Below the pieces are notes generated by a model that was not told the origin of the DNA, did not search any database, and saw only the letters and a list, made by a program, of their open reading frames with translations. The translations under genes and the position numbers were made by a program. Positions 1 to 9,011 of a stretch of 64,000 nucleotides of DNA are shown in pieces. The DNA comes from Paenibacillus aestuarii (GTDB taxonomy: Bacteria > Bacillota > Bacilli > Paenibacillales > NBRC-103111), in NCBI RefSeq assembly GCF_027789125.1, contig NZ_JAQFVF010000021.1, positions 1 through 64,000 on the forward strand. The letters run 5' to 3'. Numbering within the stretch: position 1 is the first letter of the stretch; the number at the start of each line of letters is the position of its first letter.

Positions 1-512
1 ACGTGCGGACGGCGGGGCTAGGCGGGGCTAGGCGGCCCCTCGCGCGCGAACACTACCGCTGCAGTCCGGTTTTGCCCAACTGCAGCAGCCATGAGTGGCC
101 CGCCGAGCGCCGCAGTCCGATTTCACCCACTTGCAGCGAGCTTTATGCGGCTACCCGAGTGAAACAACCGCTGCAAGTGGGTTTTTCCGGACTACGGCTG
201 CCCTCATCGCCAAATCCGCTGCTGCAAGCCGGCAAAATCGGACTAGCGCAAAAAGTCCGCCTCGGACACGTGCGGACGGCGGGGCTAGGCGGGGCTAGGC
301 GGCCCCTCGCGCGCGAACACTACCGCTGCAGTCCGGTTTTGCCCAACTGCAGCAGCCATGAGCGGCCCGCCGAGCGCCGCAGTCCGATTCCACCCACTTG
401 CAGCGAGCTTTATGCGGCTACCCGAGCGAAACAACTGCTGCAAGTGGGTTTTTCCGGACTACGGCTGCCCTCATCGCCAAATCCGCCGCTGCAAGCCGGC
501 AAATCGGACTAA
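1..512. repeat. 267-bp tandem duplication (about 1.9 copies)
   Basis: The segment starting at position 1 recurs from position 268 with few substitutions; the second copy ends near 511 and is one base shorter near its end. It carries sub-motifs of the type ctgcagtccg/ttttgccca and ctgcaagtgggttttt, which also occur in the 51-bp repeat array at 7.95 kb. Open frames exist across it only because the repeat lacks stops; their products (Pro/Arg/Ser-rich) resemble no protein family, so I call no gene. The array may continue left of the window. Confidence 0.9.
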
Positions 513-513
513 A

Positions 514-568
514 GCCCAACAGGCTGCCCCGTGACATCCGACGATGTCCCCAGGGCGGCCTGTTGGGC
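514..568. other. Long hairpin at the end of the repeat block
   Basis: GCCCAACAGGCTGCCC at 514-529 pairs with GGGCGGCCTGTTGGGC at 553-568, with a small inner stem (GACAT/ATGTC). No T-run follows on the plus strand, so a classical terminator is not supported. It could be a repeat-associated palindrome or the terminator remnant of a gene to the left. The bases from 569 to 705 show no further clear signal apart from the ribosome site of the next gene. Confidence 0.6.
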
Positions 569-705
569 GTCAGATCGTGATGGCTGCGGTCACACTGGAT
601 ATATCAACCTAGCAAGCTGCCCTTCAAAATCACTAGGCTGTTTCCGAATGATATAGGTAGACCGAATTGGATTCCCGTACCCTGAATATCGAAGGAGACA
701 CAAGC

Positions 706-2160
706 ATGATTTCACGACAACTCATCAAGTCCAGCGCCGCCCTGCTGCTTGCGGCGTCGATGATGACCGGCGGCACACCGGCTTCGGCAGCATACTCCCC
801 GTCCGTGAGCGCTGCAACCAAGCTGGTTTATGCGCAAGGCAAAAACTTCAATGTCAACGTTGTCACGGTTGATCTCACGGATCCCACGCTGGAGCTCGCC
901 CCTGCTGTTGCAGACGGCGGCATCGGCCATGACGCGCCACTTCCGTCAATCATCGATCGCGAACACGCTGTTGCCGCCATTAACGGCACTTTTTTTAATG
1001 CATACGAGTCCGATCCTTACAGCCGTTATCCGAACGGGGCCTTGCTGAGCTCAGGGGAAGCCATGTACTCGGGGGAAAATCAGACCTTTTTCCTGAACAA
1101 GGACAAGGTGCCGGACATTCAGTCCGTGACCCTCAACATCGCGCTTCAAGTGAGTGAAGGCGGCGGTACGTATCCGATTCAACCGTGGGGCATCAATAAA
1201 TATTACGGGGAAAGCAGCACCGACCAAATCGTCTGGTACACGCCGGCTTTTGGCCGCTGGATCGGCTTCCCGAACGGGACGAAAGTCGTTATCGAAGATG
1301 ACCGAATTACCCGCATCACGGAAGATTCCGTGCAGGTGCCTGCGGACGGCTATGTGCTGTTCGTCGGCAACAGCGCCAACAACCGGCAGCATGTCCTGCC
1401 GAATCTCGACGTAGGCGATCGCGTTACGAAAGCGCTGCAAGCGCAAGGCGAAGGGGGCAGCCAGCTGGATGCCCCAACCTGGCTCGCCGCAATCGGCGTC
1501 GGGCCAAAGCTGGTGACTGGCGGCGCAGTCGATCTCGATACGGCGCGCGACGGCTTCTCCGACCCGAAAGTGACGCAAGCGTCCGCTGCCCGAAGCTTCA
1601 TCGGCATCGATAGCGCAGATCGGCTTGTGATGGGTACCGTACCGAACGCTACCCTGTCCCAGCTGGCGGCAATCGCCGCAACGCTGCAATTGAAGGAAGC
1701 GATGAATATGGATGGCGGCTCAAGCTCGGGGCTATACGCCAACGGCACGATGATGACTGCGCCAGGACGTGAGCTGAGCAACGCGCTCGTGGTGCGGAAG
1801 CTGGAGAAGCCTAAAGTACAGCTCGCGATTAATGGAAACTATGTGAAGGATTACACAGGTACGATTGTTCAAGATACGACCGTGGTCCCCATCCGCCCGT
1901 TCATTGCCGCGCTGAACGCAGGCTTCCAATGGGATGCGGGTACGCGGACGGCGACGATTACGAGCGCCGGCGTCACGCTGAAGCTGCAGGATGGAAGCTC
2001 CGTCGCAACGGTTAACGGCAAATCCGTTACGGTCCCCGTTCCGCTGCAAATTATGGCGGACAGCCGGATGTACGTACCGCTGCGCTTCGTAGCGGAAGCG
2101 CTCCACAGCAAAGTCGACTGGGACAGTCGCTTATACCGCGCTTCTGTGCAGCTCCCCTAA
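706..2160 (+). CDS. Secreted phosphodiester glycosidase (NAGPA/DUF2233) with C-terminal stalk domain
   Basis: 484 residues. ATG 706 is chosen because GAAGGAGA (691-698) lies 7 bases upstream; the longer TTG-initiated frame has no ribosome site. Residues 1-31 form a signal peptide (MISRQLIKSSAALLLAASM..., cleavage near ASA). The body is a phosphodiester glycosidase domain: an AAINGTFFN strand and the family hallmark MNMDGGSSSG near residue 333. Residues about 367-484 form a copper-amine-oxidase N-terminal-like 'stalk' domain (VVPIRPF..., YVPLRFVAEAL), common in Paenibacillus surface proteins. Known family members hydrolyse sugar-phosphodiester links; the likely role is exo-acting trimming of phosphodiester-linked sugars at the cell wall, but the substrate is inferred. 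It stands alone and ends in a terminator shared with the convergent MFS gene. Confidence 0.87.
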   Translation: MISRQLIKSSAALLLAASMMTGGTPASAAYSPSVSAATKLVYAQGKNFNVNVVTVDLTDPTLELAPAVADGGIGHDAPLPSIIDREHAVAAINGTFFNAYESDPYSRYPNGALLSSGEAMYSGENQTFFLNKDKVPDIQSVTLNIALQVSEGGGTYPIQPWGINKYYGESSTDQIVWYTPAFGRWIGFPNGTKVVIEDDRITRITEDSVQVPADGYVLFVGNSANNRQHVLPNLDVGDRVTKALQAQGEGGSQLDAPTWLAAIGVGPKLVTGGAVDLDTARDGFSDPKVTQASAARSFIGIDSADRLVMGTVPNATLSQLAAIAATLQLKEAMNMDGGSSSGLYANGTMMTAPGRELSNALVVRKLEKPKVQLAINGNYVKDYTGTIVQDTTVVPIRPFIAALNAGFQWDAGTRTATITSAGVTLKLQDGSSVATVNGKSVTVPVPLQIMADSRMYVPLRFVAEALHSKVDWDSRLYRASVQLP

Positions 2161-2161
2161 C

Positions 2162-2201
2162 ACAAAGACCTGAGGCAAGTTACATCGCCTCAGGTCTTTG
2201 T
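2162..2201. terminator. Bidirectional intrinsic terminator
   Basis: A perfect 15-bp stem, ACAAAGACCTGAGGC and its complement, with a 10-base loop, lies between the convergent glycosidase and MFS genes. The stop codon of the MFS gene (2180-2182) sits in the loop. Confidence 0.88.
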
Positions 2202-3418
2202 TCACTTAGGGCCGCTCCCCTGCCCCGTTTTTGCAGCAAAAATGCCGCCATGCCCATAAAACCGCACAATGCCGCCGCCAGCAGCAGCATGTTAATCGGC
2301 ACATAGCTCGTTAAGCCCGTGCTGATTAACGGGGCGAACGAACCGCGAATGCCGAACAGCATCAGATGCAAGCCGAAAACGACCGCCTCCCGGCCGGGCA
2401 CCACCTTGAACACATAAGCCAGAATGCCGATATCCCAAATGGCATCGCCAATCCCTTGAACGCCGCTGCCGATCAGCACCGCCGGATAATTACCGAATAC
2501 ACCGTACAGCAGCGGCACCACGGAGTACGCGCCTAAGCCGTAAATCAGCGTCTGCTTCGCCGAGAACCGGTCGATCGCCCAGCCGACGATGAAATACGCT
2601 GTTAATAAACATACGTAATAGCATATGCGGGCAACGCCAATTTCCATATTGTTTAATTGCAGTTCTTTGACCTGAATAATCTGATATAACGGTATGGCCA
2701 AAATGTTGCCGAACCCCGTCAATGTCGTCGCCGTAAAAAAGACAATCAGCTCCCGGTGGTGTCTGACCAGGCCCAGCTGCTCCCTGAAAGACGACTTCCG
2801 CGAAGCTGTCGTCCGTGCAGAAGCGATTTCCTTGACTTTAGCTAGAGCAAGGATGGATAATACGCCGGTCACGGCAGCTGCAATCAGCGGACCCGCCGCC
2901 CCGGCATAATCCGTCCATAATCCGATGGCATAAGCCAGCGGGATCATCAGCACGCCCATGCCGACCCGTACGTAGCCCATCAGCCTGCCTCGCAGCTCAG
3001 GCTGGTACATCCGGGTCACCAGAGCCGCATAGGCCGGGGCCTGAATGCCCATCAGCAATTGAAAGACCAGGGCCGTCGCCACATATACGGCAGGCGTACC
3101 GAACCATGCCGGAAAGAGCAGCAGGATTCGGCCAATCAGATTCGGCAAGATGACAAAAGGTTTCGGGCCTGAGCGTGATTGTTCAATCCAACCCGCCCAG
3201 ATCGGCGAAAACAATAGCCCAATCGCGGGCGCAGCCGCTAATAGGCCGACTTCCAAATTCGTCGCCCCCTGCTGAATCGCCAGGACAACATAGAACTGAT
3301 TGAACACGACATTAAATACACTGAATAAGAGTGCGGCAGCCAAGTCGCAATTAACGTTGTGTTCGGTTTCTGGACTCATCTGCAAGCCTAATTTGTGAAG
3401 CCATCGTTTCGCCGCCAT
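2180..3418 (-). CDS. MFS transporter
   Basis: 412 residues with about twelve hydrophobic segments and an MFS N-half (NFQFYVVLAIQQGATNLEVGLLAA... then a GRIL/LLFPAW loop). ATG 3418 is preceded by GAAGGGA. It starts 4 bp after the stop of the threonine aldolase gene, whose 3' end contains its ribosome site, so the two are almost certainly co-transcribed and translationally coupled. An amino-acid or small-metabolite efflux or uptake role is suggested only by that partner; no substrate can be read from the sequence. The gene ends inside the shared terminator hairpin. Confidence 0.8.
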   Translation of the reverse strand: MAAKRWLHKLGLQMSPETEHNVNCDLAAALLFSVFNVVFNQFYVVLAIQQGATNLEVGLLAAAPAIGLLFSPIWAGWIEQSRSGPKPFVILPNLIGRILLLFPAWFGTPAVYVATALVFQLLMGIQAPAYAALVTRMYQPELRGRLMGYVRVGMGVLMIPLAYAIGLWTDYAGAAGPLIAAAVTGVLSILALAKVKEIASARTTASRKSSFREQLGLVRHHRELIVFFTATTLTGFGNILAIPLYQIIQVKELQLNNMEIGVARICYYVCLLTAYFIVGWAIDRFSAKQTLIYGLGAYSVVPLLYGVFGNYPAVLIGSGVQGIGDAIWDIGILAYVFKVVPGREAVVFGLHLMLFGIRGSFAPLISTGLTSYVPINMLLLAAALCGFMGMAAFLLQKRGRGAALSEQRPEAM

Positions 3419-3422
3419 GGCT

Positions 3423-4532
3423 CTACTTCCCTTCGCTGCCTGCTCTCATGGCATTATCCAGCATTTGGAAGGCTGCGCGAAGCTGATCTTGCGGAATGTT
3501 CGCGTACAAATCTCCGATGCTGATTTCATAGTAGCAGCTTGAATCGCTTTCCCTAGCAGGACGCAAATAATGGGTAAATCCGATTCCCGTTTGCTGCGAG
3601 ATCTGGATGAGCACGGGCTCAACCTGCTCTTTGGGCCAAGCGAAGTGAACATGGAACATGTTGCTGACAGGCACCTGCGGCTTCGTTTCCACCGCGTGGC
3701 AGCCGTTGAAATAGCCCGCCAGCTCTACCGCATCTGTGTAATACTGCTCCATTTTATGCGCTCGCTGTTCAAAGTAGTAATCCGCGCTAACGATGTACGG
3801 GTATAAGCTGATCAAGTCCCCGCCATGACGTCTTTTCCACACTTTCGAGACTTTCGTGAAAGCTTCGCTGCCGGCAAGAATAGCGCCTGCGACGCCGCCG
3901 ATTCCTTTGTAGAACGACATATATACGCTGTCAAAAAGGCTGCAAAGCTCTGCGGCCGTTTTTTGATAATAAGGTAAAATTTCCAAAAGTCTGGCACCGT
4001 CCAAGTGCAGCTTGATCCCTTGCTTGCGGCAGTGAGCGGAGATCGCCTCCAGATCCTCATAAGGCGGCAACACGCCGCCAATCTCGCGCTGCGGCAGCTC
4101 CAACAGCAGGCAAGCGACTTGCTCCTTCATGCCGAGCACATCGTCCAGAACGATCGTCCGGTTCGTATCGGCCAGCAGCACGGATTCGATCTGATGCAGC
4201 TCCTTGAGGCCATTTTCCTCGTGGATTTCGAGGTGGCTCAGCGGGTGATAGGCGACTTTCTTGATGCCCGCTTCATCGCACCAGATGCGCAAGGCGATTT
4301 GCTGCGCCATCGTGCCGCTTGGGAAAAACACAGCGCTTTCTTTGCCGAGAAACGCCGCCATCTTCTGCTGGAACTCTTCAATCAGCTTGCCTGTTCCATA
4401 TTGATCGCTCGCCAGATTCCCATCCAGTGGGTCCAGAGCGTCCTTCAGCACTTGCAGGTTCCTTTTGCGGTTGCCGGACAATTGATAGGCGGTTTGGCCA
4501 AATGCTTCTAAAAGCAAGTTTTTCTCACTCAC
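3423..4532 (-). CDS. Threonine aldolase / beta-eliminating lyase family protein
   Basis: 369 residues from GTG 4532. The GTG is preferred over ATG 4559 because GAGAGGAG lies 8 bases upstream of it while the ATG has only a weak site. Fold-type I PLP enzyme: LSHLEIHEENGL in the N-terminal third, KLHLDGARLLE (PLP-ring Asp) and a Schiff-base lysine in SFYKGIGGVAGA, typical of low-specificity L-threonine aldolases. The family splits threonine or allo-threonine to glycine and acetaldehyde. Length fits the family (330-380). First gene of a two-gene operon with the MFS transporter. Other beta-eliminating lyases cannot be excluded. Confidence 0.85.
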   Translation of the reverse strand: MSEKNLLLEAFGQTAYQLSGNRKRNLQVLKDALDPLDGNLASDQYGTGKLIEEFQQKMAAFLGKESAVFFPSGTMAQQIALRIWCDEAGIKKVAYHPLSHLEIHEENGLKELHQIESVLLADTNRTIVLDDVLGMKEQVACLLLELPQREIGGVLPPYEDLEAISAHCRKQGIKLHLDGARLLEILPYYQKTAAELCSLFDSVYMSFYKGIGGVAGAILAGSEAFTKVSKVWKRRHGGDLISLYPYIVSADYYFEQRAHKMEQYYTDAVELAGYFNGCHAVETKPQVPVSNMFHVHFAWPKEQVEPVLIQISQQTGIGFTHYLRPARESDSSCYYEISIGDLYANIPQDQLRAAFQMLDNAMRAGSEGK

Positions 4533-4730
4533 GTGTGTTAGCTCCTCTCGGTGGTCCATGATCGATGAATGTCATCCCCAGTCTTTCGGCTTGGATAAGG
4601 GAATCTCCTGCATCGGCGGATTGAAATTTATGCCAGATGCGTGCGAAAAAATGTTTGGCATCTACTTACATTCCAATTCTTTCATGTTACTATTTTCATA
4701 TTACAAAATTTAGGAGGAAGATCTGGGTTG

Positions 4731-5996
4731 ATGAATATTGCGACAGTACCTGAAACGAATGTCATTTGTCCTGCTTGCAGCCATGAGATCTCGGTAGTCA
4801 AAGGCTATGTGACTTGGTGTGAAAAGTGTAATTGGAATCTGCAAGCGCCCGAACCTTATCAGCCTGTAAATATATTTGAGAGAATCTATTTAAAAGCCGG
4901 CGAAAAATCAAACAAGCAGATTTTGGATTCCCTCCTTCAAAAGGAAGGCTCGCAAACTGTCAAATTTTCTTACTTGAAGCTTTTTACCCTGCTTGCCGCC
5001 TCCTTGGTTCATATCGCCAGCTTGGTTTTTTTCATTTTCGGCTGCTTTTTAATCCAAAACGACTTTCCCAACATTCTGTTTATCATTCTCGGCATTTCAC
5101 TTGTCGTGTTGGCCTGGTTCACGTTCCCTAGACTGGAAAGATTGCGGCAAAAACCGCTTCCCCGGGAATCCTTTCCCCATTTGTATAAACTCGCCGATGA
5201 GCTCTCTGACGTCCTTCACGCCGACAAGATCCATGGCATTTTTATTGATGAAAAATACAATGCTTCTTTCTCGCAAGTGGGCTGGAAACAACGCAAAATC
5301 CTTTACTTAGGACTGCCATTATTGACGGTTATCAATAAAGAAGAAACGGTCGCGCTCTTCTCCCACGAAATTGCCCATGGCGTCAATGGCGATCTGAATA
5401 GAAACCTTTGGTTTGGTTCTGCTGTTAGAACGCTGTCTTGGTGGTACGACATCACGCAGCCTGACAGATCGGGCAAAAGTTCGATTTTCACGATCATCGT
5501 CGATCTGCTGTTATATGTCCTATCTAAAATCATTTATTTGTTCCTGTACATCTTGGGCCATTTGAATTGGCGCGACGCTCAGCGTGCCGAGTATTTAGCC
5601 GACCAGCTCGCCGCCACCGCCGCAGGGAAACATGCCGTGCAATCGCTTCTGGACAAATTGCATCTCTATAAGACGTTTGAATTTACCATCCTCAAGGCGA
5701 TGAATACACAACGGGAGGGCCAGCTCTTCGCGGATTTGGCGGAGCAATTTACCAGCATACCGGCCAAAGAGCTTGAACGAATCCAAAGAATCGCACGATT
5801 GGAGCATGCAAGACTGGACGGCACCCATCCGCCTACGAGCTTTCGGATCAACTACATCGATGCATTAGCCGATGAGGCCCCTGCGTACACAATGAGTGAC
5901 GATACCTATGCTTCGGTTAAAAGTGAACTCTCCGTGCTGCATAGAGGCGTGGAGAAACGAATTATGGATCGCTATAAACGTGCTTACAAGCAATAA
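4731..5996 (+). CDS. Membrane-bound M48 family metallopeptidase with N-terminal zinc ribbon
   Basis: About 421 residues. TAGGAGGA at 4711-4718 supports ATG 4731, or the in-frame TTG 4728 just before it; an upstream in-frame ATG has no ribosome site. Residues 10-35 hold two CxxC-like pairs (CPACSHE...CEKC), a zinc ribbon. Two hydrophobic helices follow (FTLLAASLVHIASLVFFIFG, ILFIILGISLVVLAWF). The peptidase core has HEIAHGVNGD (HExxH) and the third ligand in AEYLADQLAA, with another hydrophobic hairpin between. The family cleaves membrane proteins or exported peptides (HtpX/Ste24-like). Monocistronic. The zinc ribbon suggests a regulatory or partner-binding head, which is inference. Confidence 0.86.
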   Translation: MNIATVPETNVICPACSHEISVVKGYVTWCEKCNWNLQAPEPYQPVNIFERIYLKAGEKSNKQILDSLLQKEGSQTVKFSYLKLFTLLAASLVHIASLVFFIFGCFLIQNDFPNILFIILGISLVVLAWFTFPRLERLRQKPLPRESFPHLYKLADELSDVLHADKIHGIFIDEKYNASFSQVGWKQRKILYLGLPLLTVINKEETVALFSHEIAHGVNGDLNRNLWFGSAVRTLSWWYDITQPDRSGKSSIFTIIVDLLLYVLSKIIYLFLYILGHLNWRDAQRAEYLADQLAATAAGKHAVQSLLDKLHLYKTFEFTILKAMNTQREGQLFADLAEQFTSIPAKELERIQRIARLEHARLDGTHPPTSFRINYIDALADEAPAYTMSDDTYASVKSELSVLHRGVEKRIMDRYKRAYKQ

Positions 5997-6031
5997 CCGC
6001 GTTTGGCGATTTTCATAAGCATTCTTCACCA

Positions 6032-6061
6032 TTGAGTTTTTCATCACTTAACGCTTATAAT
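6032..6061 (+). promoter_or_regulatory. Probable sigma-A promoter of the ABC-F gene
   Basis: TTGAGT at 6032-6037, an 18-bp spacer, TATAAT at 6056-6061; the start codon of the ABC-F gene is 38 bp downstream. The leader is too short for the peptide-based attenuators seen before some antibiotic-resistance ABC-F genes. Confidence 0.5.
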
Positions 6062-6098
6062 AAAGCGAGAAAAAGTATAAAAGAAAAGGTGTCATTCA

Positions 6099-7655
6099 AT
6101 GAGCATATTAAATGTAGAACGACTGAGCCACGGCTTCGGAGATCGGGCGATCTTCAATGACGTGTCTTTCCGCCTGCTTAAGGGCGAGCACATCGGACTC
6201 ATCGGCGCCAATGGCGAAGGCAAGTCCACTTTCATGAACATCATTACAGGCAAGCTGCAGCCAGACGACGGGAAAGTCGAATGGTCCAAGCGCATGCGCG
6301 TCGGTTATCTCGACCAACACGCTGTGCTGTCCAAAGGCATGACGATCCGTGACGTCCTGAAGGGCGCCTTCCAATACTTGTTCGATATGGAACAAGAGAT
6401 GAACGACATGTACGGCAAAATGGGCGAAGTGACTCCGGAAGAGCTGGAGCGCCTGCTGGAAGATGTCGGCACGATTCAAGATACGCTGACAAGTCAGGAC
6501 TTTTACATGATCGATGCCAAAGTCGAAGAGACCGCCCGCGGTCTGGGACTTACTGACATCGGTCTGGAGAAAGACGTCAATGAGCTTAGCGGCGGACAGC
6601 GGACCAAAGTGCTGCTGGCCAAGCTGCTGCTCGAAAAACCGGACGTCCTGCTCCTCGACGAGCCGACGAACTATCTCGACGAACAGCATATTGAATGGCT
6701 GAAGCGTTACTTGCAAGAGTACGAGAATGCCTTCATTCTGATCTCGCACGACATTCCGTTCCTGAACAGCGTCATCAACTTGATCTACCACATGGAGAAT
6801 CAAGAGCTGAACCGCTATGTCGGCGATTACGAACATTTCCAGCAAGTATATGAAATGAAGAAACAGCAGCTCGAATCCGCCTATAAGCGCCAGCAGCAGG
6901 AAATCGCGGATTTGAAAGACTTCGTCGCCCGCAACAAAGCGAGCGTAGCGACGCGGAATATGGCGATGTCCAGACAGAAGAAGCTCGACAAGATGGAAGT
7001 CATCGAGCTGGCCAAAGAGAAGCCGAAGCCGCAATTCAACTTCAAAGAAGGCCGCACGAGCGGCAAGCTGATTTTTGAAACGAAAGATCTGGTCATCGGT
7101 TACGATGAGCCGTTATCCAGACCGCTGAGCCTGCGCATGGAGCGCGGTCAGAAGATTGCCCTGGTCGGCGCCAACGGGATCGGTAAAACGACGCTGCTGC
7201 GCAGCATTTTGGGCGAGATCAAAGCGCTCTCCGGCTCCGTGCAGCTTGGGGATTTGCTGCAAATCGGCTACTTTGAGCAGGAAGCTAAAGATGCCAACTA
7301 CAACACATGTATCGAGGAAATTTGGAAGGAATTCCCATCTTTTACGCAATTCGAAGTGCGCGCGGCGCTGGCCAAATGCGGTCTGACGACGAAGCACATC
7401 GAAAGTAAGATTCAAGTGCTCAGCGGTGGCGAGAAGGCGAAAGTCCGCCTGTGCAAGCTGATTAACCGCGAGTCGAACTTGCTCGTCTTCGACGAGCCGA
7501 CCAACCACTTGGATGTCGATGCGAAGGATGAGCTGAAGCGCGCGCTAAAAGCGTACAAAGGCAGCATCCTGCTGATCTCCCACGAACCGGAATTTTACCG
7601 TGACGTCGTGACAGAGACATGGAACTGTGAGTCCTGGACGACGAAAGTATTTTAA
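6099..7655 (+). CDS. ABC-F family ATPase (ribosome-associated, no membrane domain)
   Basis: 518 residues, start ATG 6099 with AAAAGGTG upstream. Two complete nucleotide-binding domains: Walker A GANGEGKST (about residue 38) and GANGIGKTT; signatures LSGGQ and LSGGE; Walker B DVLLLDEPTNYLD and LLVFDEPTNHLD. Between them is the charged ABC-F linker (residues about 245-320; YKRQQQEIADLKDF...). No membrane segments. ABC-F proteins bind the ribosomal E site and relieve stalls; some protect from ribosome-targeting antibiotics. Nothing here marks it as a resistance type, and the absence of an attenuator leader argues for a housekeeping translation factor. Monocistronic, followed by a strong terminator. 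Confidence 0.9.
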   Translation: MSILNVERLSHGFGDRAIFNDVSFRLLKGEHIGLIGANGEGKSTFMNIITGKLQPDDGKVEWSKRMRVGYLDQHAVLSKGMTIRDVLKGAFQYLFDMEQEMNDMYGKMGEVTPEELERLLEDVGTIQDTLTSQDFYMIDAKVEETARGLGLTDIGLEKDVNELSGGQRTKVLLAKLLLEKPDVLLLDEPTNYLDEQHIEWLKRYLQEYENAFILISHDIPFLNSVINLIYHMENQELNRYVGDYEHFQQVYEMKKQQLESAYKRQQQEIADLKDFVARNKASVATRNMAMSRQKKLDKMEVIELAKEKPKPQFNFKEGRTSGKLIFETKDLVIGYDEPLSRPLSLRMERGQKIALVGANGIGKTTLLRSILGEIKALSGSVQLGDLLQIGYFEQEAKDANYNTCIEEIWKEFPSFTQFEVRAALAKCGLTTKHIESKIQVLSGGEKAKVRLCKLINRESNLLVFDEPTNHLDVDAKDELKRALKAYKGSILLISHEPEFYRDVVTETWNCESWTTKVF

Positions 7656-7660
7656 TTACA

Positions 7661-7711
7661 AAAAGAGGCTGTCCTACAAGTCATCTAAGATGACAGGGGA
7701 ACAGCCTCTTT
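7661..7711 (+). terminator. Intrinsic terminator of the ABC-F gene
   Basis: AAAAGAGGCTGT at 7661-7672 pairs with ACAGCCTCTTT at 7701-7711; the loop holds a second small stem (TCATC/GATGA). Confidence 0.75.
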
Positions 7712-7743
7712 GCTTATCCTGCGATTGTGGCGTGATTTTTGCC

Positions 7744-7795
7744 GAGGGAGTCCCACAAGCCAAAATATTGGCAGAGGGACACCCTCATTTTTTTG
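7744..7795 (+). terminator. Second hairpin with T-run
   Basis: GAGGGAGTCCC (7744-7754) pairs with GGGACACCCTC (7776-7786), with an inner GCCAA/TTGGC stem, followed by seven T's. It stands 90 bp after the ABC-F gene and may be a back-up terminator or the trace of a lost gene. Between it and the repeat array (about 7862-7915) are two degenerate copies of the tagtccgaaattgcccactt motif family. Confidence 0.55.
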
Positions 7796-7952
7796 TGGCA
7801 GGGGCTTTTGTTGCTTCAATTCGAGCCACAAGTTTACTCTAGTTGGATTATGCCCACTTACAGCGGTCATCTCGACAGCCTAGGCTTCTCTAGTCCGAAA
7901 TTGCCCACTTAAAAACACATTTTCTCCTCGACACTACCTTTCCCTCCGCTCT

Positions 7953-8562
7953 AATTGGGTAAAATCGAACTGCAGCACGCTCACTACAAGTCAGTCACTC
8001 TCCAATTGGGCAAAATCGAACTGCAGCACGCTCACTACAAGTCAGTCACTCTCCAATTGGGCAAAATCGAACTGCAGCACGCTCACTACAAGTCAGTCAT
8101 TCTCCAATTGGGTAAAATCGAACTGCAGCACGCTCACTACAAGTCAGTCACTCTCCAATTGGGCAAAATCGAACTGCAGCACGCTCACTACAAGTCAGTC
8201 ACTCTCCAATTGGGCAAAATCGGACTGCAACACGCTCACTACAAGTCAGTCACTCTCCAATTGGGCAAAATCGGACTGCAGCACGCTCACTACAAGTCAG
8301 TCACTCTCCAATTGGGCAAATGCGGACTGCAGCACCTTACACGCGCACTACAAGTCAGTCACTCTCCAATTGGGCAAAATCGAACTGCAACACGCTCACT
8401 ACAAGTCAGTCACTCTCCAATTGGGTAAAATCGAACTGCAGCACGCTCACTACAAGTCAGTCACTCTCCAATTGGGCAAAATCGGACTGCAACACGCTCA
8501 CTACAACTCAGTCACTCTCCAATTGGGCAAATGCGGACTGCAGCACCTTACACGCGCACTAG
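7953..8562. repeat. 51-bp tandem repeat array, 12 units
   Basis: Units begin at 7953, 8004, 8055, 8106, 8157, 8208, 8259, 8310, 8368, 8419, 8470 and 8521. Each starts aattgggcaaaatcg and ends agtcactctcc. Units 8 and 12 are a variant with atgcgg for aatcgg and a 7-base insertion (ttacacg), making 58 bp; they are 211 bp apart, a higher-order repeat. Because 51 is a multiple of three, long open frames run through it, but there is no ribosome site and the 7-base insertion shifts them, so I treat the array as non-coding. Confidence 0.92.
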
Positions 8563-8600
8563 CCCATCAAAACTCCCGCAGCGGTCCCGCCCCATTAAAC

Positions 8601-8629
8601 AAGCCGTCCCCCATAAGAGAGGACGGCTT
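8601..8629 (-). terminator. Terminator of the DUF2277 gene
   Basis: AAGCCGTCC (8601-8609) pairs with GGACGGCTT (8621-8629), 4 bp beyond the stop of the minus-strand gene. Confidence 0.7.
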
Positions 8630-8632
8630 CTG

Positions 8633-8917
8633 TCATACGTTGTCGCGGTTCGTTCCGAATCGCTGGGCATTGCGCAGACGGGCACGTTCCTGCTCGACTT
8701 CGCGGTTACGCGGCTCGGCATTCGTGACGAGCGAGTCCAGCAGCTGCCGGGCCGCGGCAGCCACTTCATCGACGGCAAGCTGGAATGCGGCTTCGTTCGC
8801 TTTGGACGGGGCGTTGAAGCCGGAGAGCTTGCGCACGAATTGGAGCGCAGCCGCCCGCACTTCATCGTTCGTAGCCGGGGGCTCGAAGTTATGGAGCGTT
8901 TTAATATTTCGGCACAT
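8633..8917 (-). CDS. DUF2277 family protein
   Basis: 94 residues, ATG 8917 with AAGGAG seven bases upstream. The sequence MCRNIKTLHNFEPPAT...ALQFVRKLSGF fits the small conserved DUF2277 family (the opening MCRNIK is its hallmark). A predicted all-helical cytosolic protein of unknown function with a charged C-terminal tail (REVEQERARLRNAQRF). Monocistronic between the repeat array and the VOC gene, with its own terminator. Function cannot be given. Confidence 0.82.
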   Translation of the reverse strand: MCRNIKTLHNFEPPATNDEVRAAALQFVRKLSGFNAPSKANEAAFQLAVDEVAAAARQLLDSLVTNAEPRNREVEQERARLRNAQRFGTNRDNV

Positions 8918-9011
8918 AAGGATCTCCTTGGTTAGGGGTCAATTTCCATGCAATATCCCTATTTTACTATACTTTAGGCGCTTTCCAAATGGATGTCTCT
9001 ACCTGCCCCAA

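Noticed and set aside
3-580. Open frames in the 267-bp duplication (Arg/Pro/Ser-rich products)
   Set aside because: They merely mirror the repeat, lack ribosome sites and resemble no family.
7953-8562. CRISPR array
   Set aside because: Units abut with no variable spacers and no cas genes are near.
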